A stretch of DNA of 64,000 bases from Draconibacterium halophilum (lineage in GTDB: Bacteria > Bacteroidota > Bacteroidia > Bacteroidales > Prolixibacteraceae): assembly GCF_010448835.1 (NCBI RefSeq), contig NZ_CP048409.1, forward strand, positions 3,232,001-3,296,000, read 5' to 3'. Every line of letters starts with the position of its first letter. Within the stretch, counting starts at the first letter, position 1. Below are positions 1 to 8,011 of the stretch, one piece after another. The notes under the pieces were generated by a model, which was given only the letters and a program-made list of their open reading frames with translations, was not told where the DNA came from and ran no database searches. The position numbers were made by a program, and so were the translations under genes.

Positions 1-1009
1 TAATCTGTTGATTATCGTAAAACCATGTTCCATCTTCGTCTTTTCGGTATTGTACGTTGGAACGGTAACCATTTACAAAGTTAATATTGGCTTCTTCCTG
101 CACATAGGCGTAAATACTTGTAAGTGCAAAATTTTTGCCCTCTACGGTAAATCGTCCGGTAAACAATGGATTGAATTTATTTTTTGGTGTAAACGAGAAG
201 TTATAATGCCAAACGCTATCAATAAAAGTGCTGTCGTTTAAATAAAGATCGTAGTGTAAACGCGCTGAATTACTTAAGGGAGAGATTATTCCTCGTCCTA
301 AAATATTAATCTGGTCTTTATAAAAATCAAGATCGATAACCACATTTAGCAAAATCAAACTTTCAATGGTTTGGTTCAGCTTGGGGAAAATACCGTCCTT
401 CTTGTTGTAAACGATACTATCTTTTGTATTTCTGGTTAACGTACCCAATTCTGCCATGTAAATTGGCGAAAACCGAATGTCCCGATCATCCAATTTCATG
501 GTAACTTCGTTCATATTCGGAATAATTCGATTCACCTTCGATGTAGAATCGATGGCCATGTAAACTGATGTCCGATCGAAGGTTTTGTAATCATTATAAT
601 TTTCAACCTTATCGCGGTTTTCCTTTTTATGTTCCAGTATTTTACGGAACAGAACTTTTGCACGCGATTCCTCGGGTTTTACTTTTATCTCACCAATCTG
701 CTGAACATCGGGTATTAAATAAATCTCAAGCGGAATTGACAATTGAGGCGTTAGTTTAATTTCTTGTTTTTTATATCCTACAGATGAGAAACTGATATCG
801 GCGTCGATCGTTGCCGACAAAATAAAATGTCCTTCTATATCGGTTATCGTTCCTAGCGTGGTACCTTTTACCCAAACATTTACAAAGGGAATGGGCTCAT
901 TAGTTTCCTTATCGTATACCGTTCCCGATATTTCGGTGGCTTTATCCGCTGCATGCGATACAAATACGGAGAGTAAAAGAAGTATTGTTAATCTGATATT
1001 GTTTCCCAT
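1..1009 (-). CDS. DUF5686-type outer-membrane protein with carboxypeptidase-like regulatory domain (partial)
   Basis: The reading frame starts with ATG at 1009 and runs open off the left edge, so only the first 336 residues are visible. It opens with a signal peptide (MGNNIRLTILLLLSVFVSHA). A beta-sandwich regulatory domain follows at about residues 25-105, with the typical start ISGTVYDKETNEPIPFVNV. The rest resembles the DUF5686 family, whose members usually run past 800 residues and end in an outer-membrane barrel that is not visible here. The role of the family is not established; location in the outer membrane is inferred. The next gene on the left cannot be seen. The assignment to the N-terminal domain is firm and to DUF5686 likely. 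Confidence 0.75.
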   Translation of the reverse strand, partial: MGNNIRLTILLLLSVFVSHAADKATEISGTVYDKETNEPIPFVNVWVKGTTLGTITDIEGHFILSATIDADISFSSVGYKKQEIKLTPQLSIPLEIYLIPDVQQIGEIKVKPEESRAKVLFRKILEHKKENRDKVENYNDYKTFDRTSVYMAIDSTSKVNRIIPNMNEVTMKLDDRDIRFSPIYMAELGTLTRNTKDSIVYNKKDGIFPKLNQTIESLILLNVVIDLDFYKDQINILGRGIISPLSNSARLHYDLYLNDSTFIDSVWHYNFSFTPKNKFNPLFTGRFTVEGKNFALTSIYAYVQEEANINFVNGYRSNVQYRKDEDGTWFYDNQQI

Positions 1010-1338
1010 AATAAATAAGCAATTGCCTCATCTATCATACTTTCATATTACTGAACAGCTAATGCGATGAGAATCAATTCACTATGTTTTCTTTTCTTAA
1101 ATAAATATTCCTACTTATTCAAGCTAATTGTTTTCGTGGCGATTTTACATATTTAAATACTAAACGAAAGTAATTAAGATCACTATTCTAAAATTTATTA
1201 TTGCAAAAAATCGTACCACATTTTAACTTTTATTAAGAACCGCTCTAAAACCCTTTTGTTGATTAAAGTTACGTATTAAAAAAACCTCCCTGAACAATTC
1301 AGAGAGGTTTTTAAGATATCGTACTTTAAAGCAGCTAT
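1010..1338. other. intergenic spacer with one terminator
   Basis: This AT-rich spacer lies between the DUF5686-type gene and the phosphofructokinase gene, both on the minus strand. It holds the terminator at 1277-1312 and must hold the promoter of the DUF5686-type gene. I see no clear TAnnTTTG element on the minus strand and no convincing reading frame. Confidence 0.5.
1277..1312 (-). terminator. Rho-independent terminator of the PPi-phosphofructokinase gene
   Basis: A long stem pairs 1281-1294 with 1298-1311 (AAAACCTC...GAGGTTTT). On the minus strand it is followed by a run of seven T. It lies 27 bases past the stop codon of the gene at 1339-2991. Confidence 0.85.
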
Positions 1339-2991
1339 TTACGCTTGCTCTAATTTTAATGTTTCTGTTGTTTGGTCGCAAACTTCGGTTGGGCCGAAAT
1401 ACTGGATCGGACCAGGATAAACAAATTCAGTTCCGGTTGCCCACTCACCACGTTTTGAAACGAAGAATTTGAAAGGAGCGCCATCCAATTCAACCAATGC
1501 CTTTTGAATTACCGGTTTCATATGACCGTGACGTTTTTCCATGTTCATCATCATGGTTACAGGTACACCACCGGCAATCCACTGGTCGGCAGCAGAAGTT
1601 GTGTTACGAACCGATGCCATATAACCGGTTTTGCCTTCTGAAATAAGTACAGAAGCAGTGTAACCTAATGAATAACAATAGTCGGCATCAAAGTTTGATG
1701 GAGCTGCACAACGTCCTTCGTAACCAAAGAAGTGATACTGTGTTCCGAATTTTCCGGTAAACTCACCTACTTCTTTCATTTCATCCAAACGAGTTTTTAC
1801 CATTTCACCAAGTAGCTTTTCTGTTTCGATTAAGGATACCTGAACGTTTCCGTGTGGATCGCGATCTAAAGTAAGCTGAGTTGCAATACCTGATGGCAAT
1901 AAACTGAATACACCGGAAGAAGTTTCACTCAACTGACCAGCTACCCACTCGTTACGGTGACTTTTCTTCAGCATTTTGAATTCTTTCTCCGTATCCGTTC
2001 CTTCAGCAAGCAGGTCGTTCAATTCCGTGATCAGTACTTTCATTTCAGGAATAAACTCAATCAAACCTTCAGGAATTAGGGCAACACCGAAGTTATTTCC
2101 ATCGTTTGCACGGTTAGCAACAATACAGGCCATATAATCTACTACTTCGCCCAAAGTTTGTTTCTTCTCCGCAACTTCTTCCGAAATTAAAGTGATGTTC
2201 GGTTGAGTTTTCAACGCACACTCTAAGCCAATGTGCGACGCCGAACGTCCCATCAGTTTAATAAAGTGCCAGTATTTTTTGGCTGAATTGGCGTCACGCT
2301 GGATATTACCAATTAGCTCTGAATATACTTTTGTAGCCGTGTCGAAACCAAAAGAAGTTTCAATCATTTCGTTTTTCAGGTCACCATCAATTGTTTTCGG
2401 ACAACCAATTACCTGAACACCTGCATTAATTTCAGCATAATATTCGGCTAATACACAGGCGTTTGTGTTTGAGTCGTCGCCACCAATAATCACAAGCGCA
2501 TTCAATCCAAGGTCTTTTGCAATTTCCAAACCTTTATCAAATTGAGCTTCTTCTTCCAGTTTTGTACGCCCTGAACCAATGATATCGAAACCACCTGTAT
2601 TACGGTACTCATCAATAATATCAGAAGTAAGTTCAATGTATTTATGATCAACCAATCCGCCAGGACCACCTAAAAATCCGTACAATTTGCTCTCAGTATG
2701 GATATTTTTAATACCATCAAAAATTCCGGAGATCACATTGTGTCCGCCCGGAGCCTGACCACCTGAAAGAATTACACCAACATTTACAGGCTGTCTTTCG
2801 GCAGCTGTATCGGTTGCTTCGAAACTTACTAACGGCATTCCGTAGGTATTTGGAAACAATTCGGCAATTTCTTTTTGGTCGGCAACCGATTCGGTTTTTT
2901 CACCTTCAACCAATTTTACGTCGCCTCTCAACGATTTAGGTAGTTTAGGCTGATATTTAGCCCTTTCTTTTTGTAATGCGCTAATACTCAT
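1339..2991 (-). CDS. pfp: diphosphate--fructose-6-phosphate 1-phosphotransferase (PPi-PFK)
   Basis: This enzyme phosphorylates fructose 6-phosphate with pyrophosphate instead of ATP, in a reversible glycolytic step in the cytosol. At 550 residues it has the length of the long PPi-PFK class found in plants and Bacteroidota. Visible motifs are GGQAPGGHN (77-85), GGDDSNT (170-176), PKTIDGDLKN (198-207) and MGRSASHI (247-254). The Asp-Asp of GGDDSNT, where ATP enzymes have Gly-Asp, marks pyrophosphate use. The gene stands alone with its own terminator. A TATTTTTG element on the minus strand at 3104-3111 may be its promoter, though the upstream TTTG box is poorly spaced. The use of PPi-PFK fits an energy-saving fermentative metabolism. 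Confidence 0.95.
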   Translation of the reverse strand: MSISALQKERAKYQPKLPKSLRGDVKLVEGEKTESVADQKEIAELFPNTYGMPLVSFEATDTAAERQPVNVGVILSGGQAPGGHNVISGIFDGIKNIHTESKLYGFLGGPGGLVDHKYIELTSDIIDEYRNTGGFDIIGSGRTKLEEEAQFDKGLEIAKDLGLNALVIIGGDDSNTNACVLAEYYAEINAGVQVIGCPKTIDGDLKNEMIETSFGFDTATKVYSELIGNIQRDANSAKKYWHFIKLMGRSASHIGLECALKTQPNITLISEEVAEKKQTLGEVVDYMACIVANRANDGNNFGVALIPEGLIEFIPEMKVLITELNDLLAEGTDTEKEFKMLKKSHRNEWVAGQLSETSSGVFSLLPSGIATQLTLDRDPHGNVQVSLIETEKLLGEMVKTRLDEMKEVGEFTGKFGTQYHFFGYEGRCAAPSNFDADYCYSLGYTASVLISEGKTGYMASVRNTTSAADQWIAGGVPVTMMMNMEKRHGHMKPVIQKALVELDGAPFKFFVSKRGEWATGTEFVYPGPIQYFGPTEVCDQTTETLKLEQA

Positions 2992-3223
2992 GTCTGTTTA
3001 TTTTTTAGTTGGAAGATAAAATGATCCTCCAAAACAAAACGTTAACCAGGTTTAACCGGTTTCAGTAATTATTAATTATTGATTTCTAACTTTTTAAGGA
3101 GACCAAAAATAAGGGAATTTGTGATGAAATCCTATGTTGAAAAAACAGGATGAAGTGATTTAAAGTAAAGTTAAAAGGCAATAGCCACTTACTACTCGTT
3201 TTTGGGAATAAAAGCTCCAAATA

Positions 3224-3260
3224 CAAAAAAACCTGCTCCTTATTATTAAGGAACAGGTTT
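3224..3260 (-). terminator. Rho-independent terminator after the zinc-ribbon gene
   Basis: The stem pairs AAACCTG-CTCCTTA with TAAGGA-CAGGTTT, with one mismatch or bulge. On the minus strand it is followed by eight T. It lies just past the stop of the gene at 3287-3499 and could close the whole SPFH cluster. Confidence 0.8.
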
Positions 3261-3286
3261 CTTCATTGAAATAAAAAAATGGTTGT

Positions 3287-3499
3287 TTACGACGATGTAA
3301 GGAAATCGAGAATACTACCGGCAGTGCTACCTCTTCCCGCCTTATACAATTCGGTATAGCCACATCGTTTACATGAAATAGTTATGAACTTGCGATTTTG
3401 GATATCGAAAAACCGTGTAAATCCTGATCCGGTGGTTCTGATTGAATCTTCTTCGTACTCCCAGCTACTGCATTTAGGACAACTAAAATGTTTTTTCAT
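3287..3499 (-). CDS. small zinc-ribbon protein (DUF2082/COG3478-like)
   Basis: This 70-residue protein carries two Cys-x2-Cys knuckles, CPKC at residues 8-11 and CKRC near 44-47, which would bind one zinc. The stretch between them (RTTGSGFTRFFDIQNRKF) and the ILDFL ending match the family described as predicted nucleic-acid-binding Zn-ribbon proteins. No reaction is known. It lies 46 bases downstream of the 46-aa membrane protein gene and in the same direction, so it could be the last gene of the SPFH operon. A strong terminator follows it. Confidence 0.75.
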   Translation of the reverse strand: MKKHFSCPKCSSWEYEEDSIRTTGSGFTRFFDIQNRKFITISCKRCGYTELYKAGRGSTAGSILDFLTSS

Positions 3500-3545
3500 T
3501 GTATTCTGTTTTTTGCTTTAAATAATTTTCAGATAATAAGTATCA

Positions 3546-3686
3546 TTATTTTGATTGCATTACGACTTGTAGAATAAAACCGGCAATAGCCATCGCAATA
3601 AGAAATACAACTATAATTTTCTGTACTTTTTTCAGCTTACTGCTTTTCTTTTCCTTTTTTATCTTTAAATGATCGTACCTACCCAT
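3546..3686 (-). CDS. 46-aa single-pass membrane protein
   Basis: The frame starts with ATG at 3686 and stops with TAA at 3546-3548. The first 23 residues are very basic (KIKKEKKSSKLKKVQK). One hydrophobic helix follows at about residues 24-43, and the end is short and polar. The positive-inside rule predicts a cytoplasmic N-terminus. Its ATG overlaps the stop codon of the preceding ribbon-helix-helix gene by eight bases, which is typical of translational coupling. I recognise no family. The overlap and the coherent layout (charged tail, then helix) argue that the frame is real. Confidence 0.6.
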   Translation of the reverse strand: MGRYDHLKIKKEKKSSKLKKVQKIIVVFLIAMAIAGFILQVVMQSK

Positions 3687-3846
3687 TTTCTGAATTTTTC
3701 TTTAAACGTTTTGCATCTTTTAAAGCCTTATGTAGTATCCATTCAATCTGCCCGTTCATACTCCTGAAATCATCGGCTGCCCATTTTTCAATGGATTCCA
3801 TCATTTCCGGACTCACGCGCAATACAAACGATTTCTTCTTCGCCAT
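3679..3846 (-). CDS. ribbon-helix-helix (Arc-type) DNA-binding protein, 55 aa
   Basis: The start is ATG at 3846 and the stop TAG at 3679-3681. The N-terminus KKKSFVLRVSPEMMESIEKW is the usual beta-strand plus helix of Arc/MetJ-like proteins, and FRSMNGQIEWILHKAL forms the second helix. Such proteins bind DNA as dimers through the paired beta-strands. The gene starts one base after the stop of the PH-like membrane protein gene and overlaps the next gene by eight bases. It is therefore translated together with the SPFH operon and may regulate it. It is too short for most gene finders. The fold assignment is good; the target is unknown. Confidence 0.8.
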   Translation of the reverse strand: MAKKKSFVLRVSPEMMESIEKWAADDFRSMNGQIEWILHKALKDAKRLKKNSENG

Positions 3847-3847
3847 T

Positions 3848-4372
3848 CTAATTCTCCTTTTCCATCAATTTTTGCATGGCATATTCCAGGGCCTGCTGTT
3901 TTTGAGTTCCAATTAAAAACCTTTTCCCGTTCTTCATATACAATTGAAGCCCGATTCGCCCACTCACAGTCCATGCACTACCTTTTCTTAAACGGCGTTT
4001 TATACCGCGCCCTCCGTATTCTCTATTCGGATGATATTTCCGTAATTCATACTTTTTAATTTCTCCCGGTTTAATAGCTCTCCATTTTCGAATAAGTGGA
4101 GGAAAACAAACCGAAAGTTTATCTGCTGTAATTTTTACCTTCAGTTTTGCCCGAAATAGCAGTATAAAAATGACCGTCATTATAAAAACCGTTACACCTG
4201 ATATAATCAATCCTGCGGTGCTTGTTGGATTATCATCAGGTGCATTTCCCACCGACAGGAAATATACTCCCCGAATAAATGGAATCGCAGCGGCCGATAC
4301 CGTTACAATCGCCAAAACCCATAACCACCTTTTATCAAACTCTTGCTCTTCTTTAAAAAGAAGTTTTTTCAT
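3848..4372 (-). CDS. two-helix membrane protein with PH-like domain (DUF6141-like)
   Basis: The 174-residue product has two hydrophobic helices at about residues 17-38 and 50-73. A cytoplasmic, strand-rich, basic domain of about 100 residues follows, resembling bacterial PH domains. It includes a striking basic stretch, GGRGIKRRLRKGSAW. I place it with DUF6141 from memory of the family layout, without a search. It sits four bases downstream of the SPFH gene and one base upstream of the ribbon-helix-helix gene, so the three are surely co-transcribed. A role as membrane partner of the SPFH protein is inference. Confidence 0.65.
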   Translation of the reverse strand: MKKLLFKEEQEFDKRWLWVLAIVTVSAAAIPFIRGVYFLSVGNAPDDNPTSTAGLIISGVTVFIMTVIFILLFRAKLKVKITADKLSVCFPPLIRKWRAIKPGEIKKYELRKYHPNREYGGRGIKRRLRKGSAWTVSGRIGLQLYMKNGKRFLIGTQKQQALEYAMQKLMEKEN

Positions 4373-4376
4373 TGCT

Positions 4377-5225
4377 TTATTGATAAAGTGTTCCGGTATT
4401 TACCACAGGTGTTGCGTCTTTATCGCCACACAATACAACCAATAAATTGCTTACCATGGTTGCCTTTTTATCCTCATCCAGTTCAACAATACCTTTCTGG
4501 TTAAGCTCGTCCAGAGCCATTTCCACCATACTTACGGCTCCCTCAACAATTTTGAAACGGGCTGCAACAATAGCGGTAGCTTGCTGGCGCTTCAACATGG
4601 CCTGCGCAATTTCCTGCGCATAGGCAATGTGGTTAATCCTTGCTTCAATTACATGAATACCTGCAATCTCGAGACGTTCAATAATTTCGGCTTCAAGCTT
4701 TTCGTTTACTTCCTCAGTACCATCTCTGAGTGTAACCTTTGCATTTTCGTCCTCAATGTTATCATACGGATACATACCGGCAAGTTTACGCAAGGCGGCC
4801 TCACTTTGTACCACCACAAAATGTTCGAATTCATCTACGCCAAAAGCTGCTCTGAAGGTTTCTTCAACCTTCCAAACCAGCACCAGACCAATCATTATCG
4901 GGTTACCGAGTTTATCGTTCACCTTAATGGGCTCGCTGTCGAAGTTACGTGCACGAAGCGAGATCTTCTTCCGAACATAAAATGGATTAACCCAATAAAA
5001 CCCGTTAGTCTTAATTGTACCTTTATAGGCACCAAATAAAACCATTACACAACTTTGGTTTGGATCCACCACAGTAAAACCTACGGCAACAAGTATAAAC
5101 ACAGGAATTAATACAATTGCCGGAACAGTCATACCCCGCATAAAACCGAAAATGATAAGTACAAGAACAATGAGTTCCAAAAACAGGAACATGTAACCCG
5201 ATAAAGCTGAATGTTGTTTTTCCAT
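4377..5225 (-). CDS. SPFH/Band 7 (stomatin/flotillin-like) membrane protein
   Basis: The protein has 282 residues. Two hydrophobic segments lie within the first 50 residues. An SPFH core follows, with VDPNQSCVMVLFGAYKGT near residues 54-71 and a long helical segment containing IAYAQEIAQAMLKRQQATAI (about 200-219) typical of the family. SPFH proteins form large ring- or cage-shaped oligomers on the inner membrane and organise proteases or lipid domains. This is the first gene of a compact operon with the PH-like protein, the ribbon-helix-helix protein and the small membrane protein. A good promoter lies at 5267-5298. The client in this organism is unknown. Confidence 0.85.
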   Translation of the reverse strand: MEKQHSALSGYMFLFLELIVLVLIIFGFMRGMTVPAIVLIPVFILVAVGFTVVDPNQSCVMVLFGAYKGTIKTNGFYWVNPFYVRKKISLRARNFDSEPIKVNDKLGNPIMIGLVLVWKVEETFRAAFGVDEFEHFVVVQSEAALRKLAGMYPYDNIEDENAKVTLRDGTEEVNEKLEAEIIERLEIAGIHVIEARINHIAYAQEIAQAMLKRQQATAIVAARFKIVEGAVSMVEMALDELNQKGIVELDEDKKATMVSNLLVVLCGDKDATPVVNTGTLYQ

Positions 5226-5266
5226 GACATTAATTATTTAGTTTTATTGATATTATTTTGATATCA

Positions 5267-5298
5267 CAAAGATATTGCATTGATTTATATAAATCAAT
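5267..5298 (-). promoter_or_regulatory. Bacteroidota-type promoter of the SPFH operon
   Basis: Read on the minus strand, the site has ATTG (5298-5295), a 20-base spacer and TATCTTTG (5274-5267). This fits the TTTG / TAnnTTTG consensus with one mismatch. Transcription would start near 5260, about 35 bases before the ATG at 5225. Confidence 0.6.
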
Positions 5299-5322
5299 AC
5301 TAAAATTGTGTTTTAAATCATA

Positions 5323-5615
5323 TCATTGAAGAAATTTGAGGTTACTTTTATATTCTCTGATGCTTTCAATTATAAAAGCAGGAATTTCATCGTAATCACC
5401 CCTATTGATTCAAGAGTTATTCCTGTCTCGCGTCTGCGCCTATGATTCAGGTAATTTTCCTTCGAAAGATTACCTTCACCGCCAGTGTCAGGCAGGCTAA
5501 CCTTATTCGTATTATTAATATTTTGTGAATAGTTCAGGCTAAAAACTACAGAAACATCACTTTTTCTTATTTTGCTGTCGACTGAAATATTATATTTAAA
5601 ATTTCCGGATAGGAA
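5323..5615 (-). pseudogene. possible gene remnant in the SPFH-nhaA spacer
   Basis: On the minus strand a stop-free frame runs from 5615 to 5370 and has no usable ATG. Its translation looks protein-like: SVVFSLNYSQN is reminiscent of an outer-membrane strand, and NYLNHRRRRETGITLESIG follows. Near the four-base C run at 5399-5402 a one-base shift would continue the frame as GDYDEIPAFIIESIREYKSN and end at 5323-5325. I recognise no family. It could be the decayed 3' end of a gene cut off by nhaA, or a chance open frame. A hairpin at 5450-5474 lies inside it. Confidence 0.25.
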
Positions 5616-5661
5616 TTAAACAAACAAATGGGCTTTACGTTCCATTAAAAAAATCATCAAG

Positions 5662-6975
5662 ATGAATTTTATAAAAGAACCAATTAACCGTTTTATAAAG
5701 CTTGAAACATCAAGTAGTATAATTTTATTTGCGGCTTCCATTGCGGCTTTAATTCTTGCAAACTCAGGTTTAAGCGAAACATTTTTGGGATTCTGGAAAA
5801 ATTACGTAACCATTAGCGTTCCGGGATTTGAACTTTCAAAACCAATATTGAAATGGATAAACGATGGGTTAATGGCTATTTTCTTTTTTCTAATTGGGCT
5901 CGAAATAAAACGCGAGATTTTAATCGGAGAATTAAGCGATATTAAAAAAGCTTCGTTGCCCATTATAGCAGCCTTTGGAGGTATGGTTTTTCCAGCTCTC
6001 CTGTTTGCAACCTTAAATAAAGGAAATGCAGGAATGGAAGGATGGGGGATTCCCATGGCTACCGATATCGCATTTTCACTTGGTATTTTAACCTTGCTGG
6101 GCAAGCGCGTACCGGTGGGTTTAAAAGTGTTTTTAATGGCTTTTGCAATTATCGATGATTTGGGAGCTGTGTTAGTGATTGCTTTCTTTTACAGCTCGAA
6201 ATTAATTTGGGCCAACATAGCAATTGGATTAGCCATTGTTCTCTTTCTACTGATTCTCACACGTTTTAAACTTTATTCTAAATATTTCTTTTTTATTGCC
6301 GGTCTTGTAGTTTGGGTACTGTTCCTGAAATCCGGAATTCACTCCACAATTGCCGGAGTATTAATGGCTCTTACAATTCCTCTTCGTCGACATATTAAAA
6401 CCAGTACGTTTTACGACAAAGCAAAAGAGATCTTAAACGACTTCCGAAAGGAATGTGAGAAGCCAGAGGAAGACAAAACAATTCTGAACCACAATCAATT
6501 AGATGCCATCGACGAGATGGAAGAGCTTACCGAAAAAACAGCTTCCCCCATACAGTTTCTTGAACACCGTTTGCACGGCTGGGTAGCTTTTATTATTCTA
6601 CCATTATTTGCTTTTGCAAATGCCGGAGTAGTGTTTAGTTTTTCGGGCGATACCAATACTGCTCTGGCAAGTAACATTGGACTTAGCCTGATAATTGGAA
6701 AATTTGTGGGAATATTTCTGGTTTCCTTCCTGGCAATAAAGTTTAAAATTTCAGAACTCCCGAAGAATGTAAATTTCACAAGTCTGGCCGGAGTATCCTT
6801 TCTTGGTGGACTAGGTTTTACAATGTCTTTATTTATTAATAACCTGGCATTTACTGACGAAATTCTTATCAATTCAGCCAAAATGGGAATTTTACTCGGA
6901 TCATTTGTAGCGGGATTATTAGGCTATATACTGCTACGAGTTTCATCCAACAAAAAAAATCCTTCAGCTAGCTAG
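5662..6975 (+). CDS. nhaA: Na+/H+ antiporter NhaA
   Basis: NhaA exchanges cytoplasmic sodium for external protons across the inner membrane and helps keep pH and salt balance. The 437 residues contain about 12 hydrophobic helices. The signature MATDIAFSLG lies near residues 132-141 and the paired ion-binding aspartates sit in FAIIDDLGAV near residue 164. A charged loop rich in Glu and Lys (about residues 250-300) separates the two helix groups. The gene stands alone, divergent from the SPFH operon, and ends in a strong terminator that overlaps its stop codon. I found no clear consensus promoter, only a near match (TTATTTTG) about 90 bases upstream. Confidence 0.97.
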   Translation: MNFIKEPINRFIKLETSSSIILFAASIAALILANSGLSETFLGFWKNYVTISVPGFELSKPILKWINDGLMAIFFFLIGLEIKREILIGELSDIKKASLPIIAAFGGMVFPALLFATLNKGNAGMEGWGIPMATDIAFSLGILTLLGKRVPVGLKVFLMAFAIIDDLGAVLVIAFFYSSKLIWANIAIGLAIVLFLLILTRFKLYSKYFFFIAGLVVWVLFLKSGIHSTIAGVLMALTIPLRRHIKTSTFYDKAKEILNDFRKECEKPEEDKTILNHNQLDAIDEMEELTEKTASPIQFLEHRLHGWVAFIILPLFAFANAGVVFSFSGDTNTALASNIGLSLIIGKFVGIFLVSFLAIKFKISELPKNVNFTSLAGVSFLGGLGFTMSLFINNLAFTDEILINSAKMGILLGSFVAGLLGYILLRVSSNKKNPSAS

Positions 6976-6991
6976 CCGAAGGATTTTTTTT
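6952..6991 (+). terminator. terminator of nhaA, probably bidirectional
   Basis: AAATCCTTC at 6957-6965 pairs with GAAGGATTT at 6978-6986. It has a T run on the plus side and an A run of eight before the stem, so it can also stop transcription arriving from the right. It overlaps the last codons of nhaA. Confidence 0.85.
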
Positions 6992-7012
6992 AATCTGATA
7001 CTTTTTCTTGTT

Positions 7013-7201
7013 TTAATTCAGATTCATTTCTACATATCCTGTACTTTCTGTTTCCACTGTGTCGTACGACCGTGCAAAATCCAGGATGTTCTTGATGGTC
7101 TGTCCCGAAGGTCCGTAATCCATCTTTGATGTTTCTTTTTCAAAATTGTTTTGAATTTTATTCACACAATAAAATAAAGTAGAGTAGTTCACCATAGGCA
7201 T
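7013..7201 (-). CDS. small conserved-looking protein downstream of the sigma factor
   Basis: This 62-residue protein has no signal peptide or membrane helix. Its second half (SGQTIKNILDFARSYDTVET) looks like an amphipathic helix and ends in an acidic, Asn-rich tail. I recall similar short proteins in Bacteroidota but cannot name a family. It lies 55 bases downstream of the sigma-factor gene in the same direction and ends at the shared terminator with nhaA. It is therefore probably co-transcribed with the sigma factor. Its function is unknown. Confidence 0.6.
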   Translation of the reverse strand: MPMVNYSTLFYCVNKIQNNFEKETSKMDYGPSGQTIKNILDFARSYDTVETESTGYVEMNLN

Positions 7202-7256
7202 ATTTAATATTTCTTTAAAAACGCCTCTACCTCCCCTATTATTGTGTTAACAATAG

Positions 7257-7850
7257 TTAAAAAGATGTAAGATTTAATTTTTTCTCATCAACCAGTTTTC
7301 TCAGGTTAATTAAAGCGTATCGCATTCTGCCTAAAGCGGTATTAATACTAACATCAGTTTGCTCTGCAATTTCCTTAAAACTAAGCCCCATGTAGTGCCG
7401 CATATAAATTACCTGCTGCTGGTCTTCGGGCAACTCTTTTACAAGATGCTTTACTTCATTCAGAATTTGCGAATAAACCATTTGGTCTTCGATGGTTTCT
7501 TCCGAAAATTTTTGAGAATTGAAAATATCGACATCCGAACTGTCGTTGGAAATCGTACCCTGCAACTTCTCTTTTCTGAAGTGGTCAATGATGAGATTAT
7601 GCGCTATACGAAGTACCCAGGAAACAAATTTTCCATTTTCGACATACTTGCCCCGTTTTAAAGAGCGTATGACTTTAATGAAAGTATCCTGAAAGATATC
7701 TTCCGCTAAGTCCTGATTCTTGACAATCAACAAAATATACGAATATATCCTGCTTTTATGTCTAACTATTAATATCTCAAGAGATTCGTGATCGCCTTGA
7801 ATAAATCGTTGAACGAGTTCATTATCGTTCAGTTTATCGAGTCTGAACAT
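7257..7850 (-). CDS. RNA polymerase sigma-70 family (ECF-like) sigma factor
   Basis: The protein has 197 residues. Region 2 at about 10-85 contains AEDIFQDTFIKVIRSL and the -10-recognising SWVLRIAHNLIIDHFRKEK. Region 4 at about 130-185 contains LPEDQQQVIYMRHYMGLSFK and a helix-turn-helix (EIAEQTDVSINTALGRMRYA). No anti-sigma gene is adjacent; the only companion is the 62-aa gene downstream. Many Bacteroidota carry stand-alone sigma factors of this type for envelope or stress responses. The target genes cannot be told from this sequence. Confidence 0.9.
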   Translation of the reverse strand: MFRLDKLNDNELVQRFIQGDHESLEILIVRHKSRIYSYILLIVKNQDLAEDIFQDTFIKVIRSLKRGKYVENGKFVSWVLRIAHNLIIDHFRKEKLQGTISNDSSDVDIFNSQKFSEETIEDQMVYSQILNEVKHLVKELPEDQQQVIYMRHYMGLSFKEIAEQTDVSINTALGRMRYALINLRKLVDEKKLNLTSF

Positions 7851-7904
7851 TACCTTCTATTTTATGTGTAAACAAAAAGTAAAGTTTATCTATAGGCGTT
7901 CATT

Positions 7905-7937
7905 TTTTAGTGAAGTAAAACTATTATTCTAATTTTG
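7905..7937 (+). promoter_or_regulatory. candidate promoter of uvrA
   Basis: TAATTTTG at 7930-7937 fits the TAnnTTTG element. The upstream box is only TTTT (7905-7908), 21 bases before it. The predicted leader would be about 70 bases long. Confidence 0.45.
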
Positions 7938-8011
7938 TACCGTTCAAAAATGAAACATTTTACCGACAAAAGCAAGTTTTTCTAACATTTTATCGAATTT
8001 CATACAAAATT

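Noticed and set aside
4581..5039. 152-residue plus-strand frame opposite the SPFH gene
   Set aside because: It is an antisense shadow of a well-supported SPFH reading frame with no domain of its own.
5400..5660. Sodium- or lithium-sensing riboswitch upstream of nhaA
   Set aside because: Only one stable hairpin (5450-5474) is visible, and it lies in what looks like a decayed reading frame. I cannot match a known riboswitch core.
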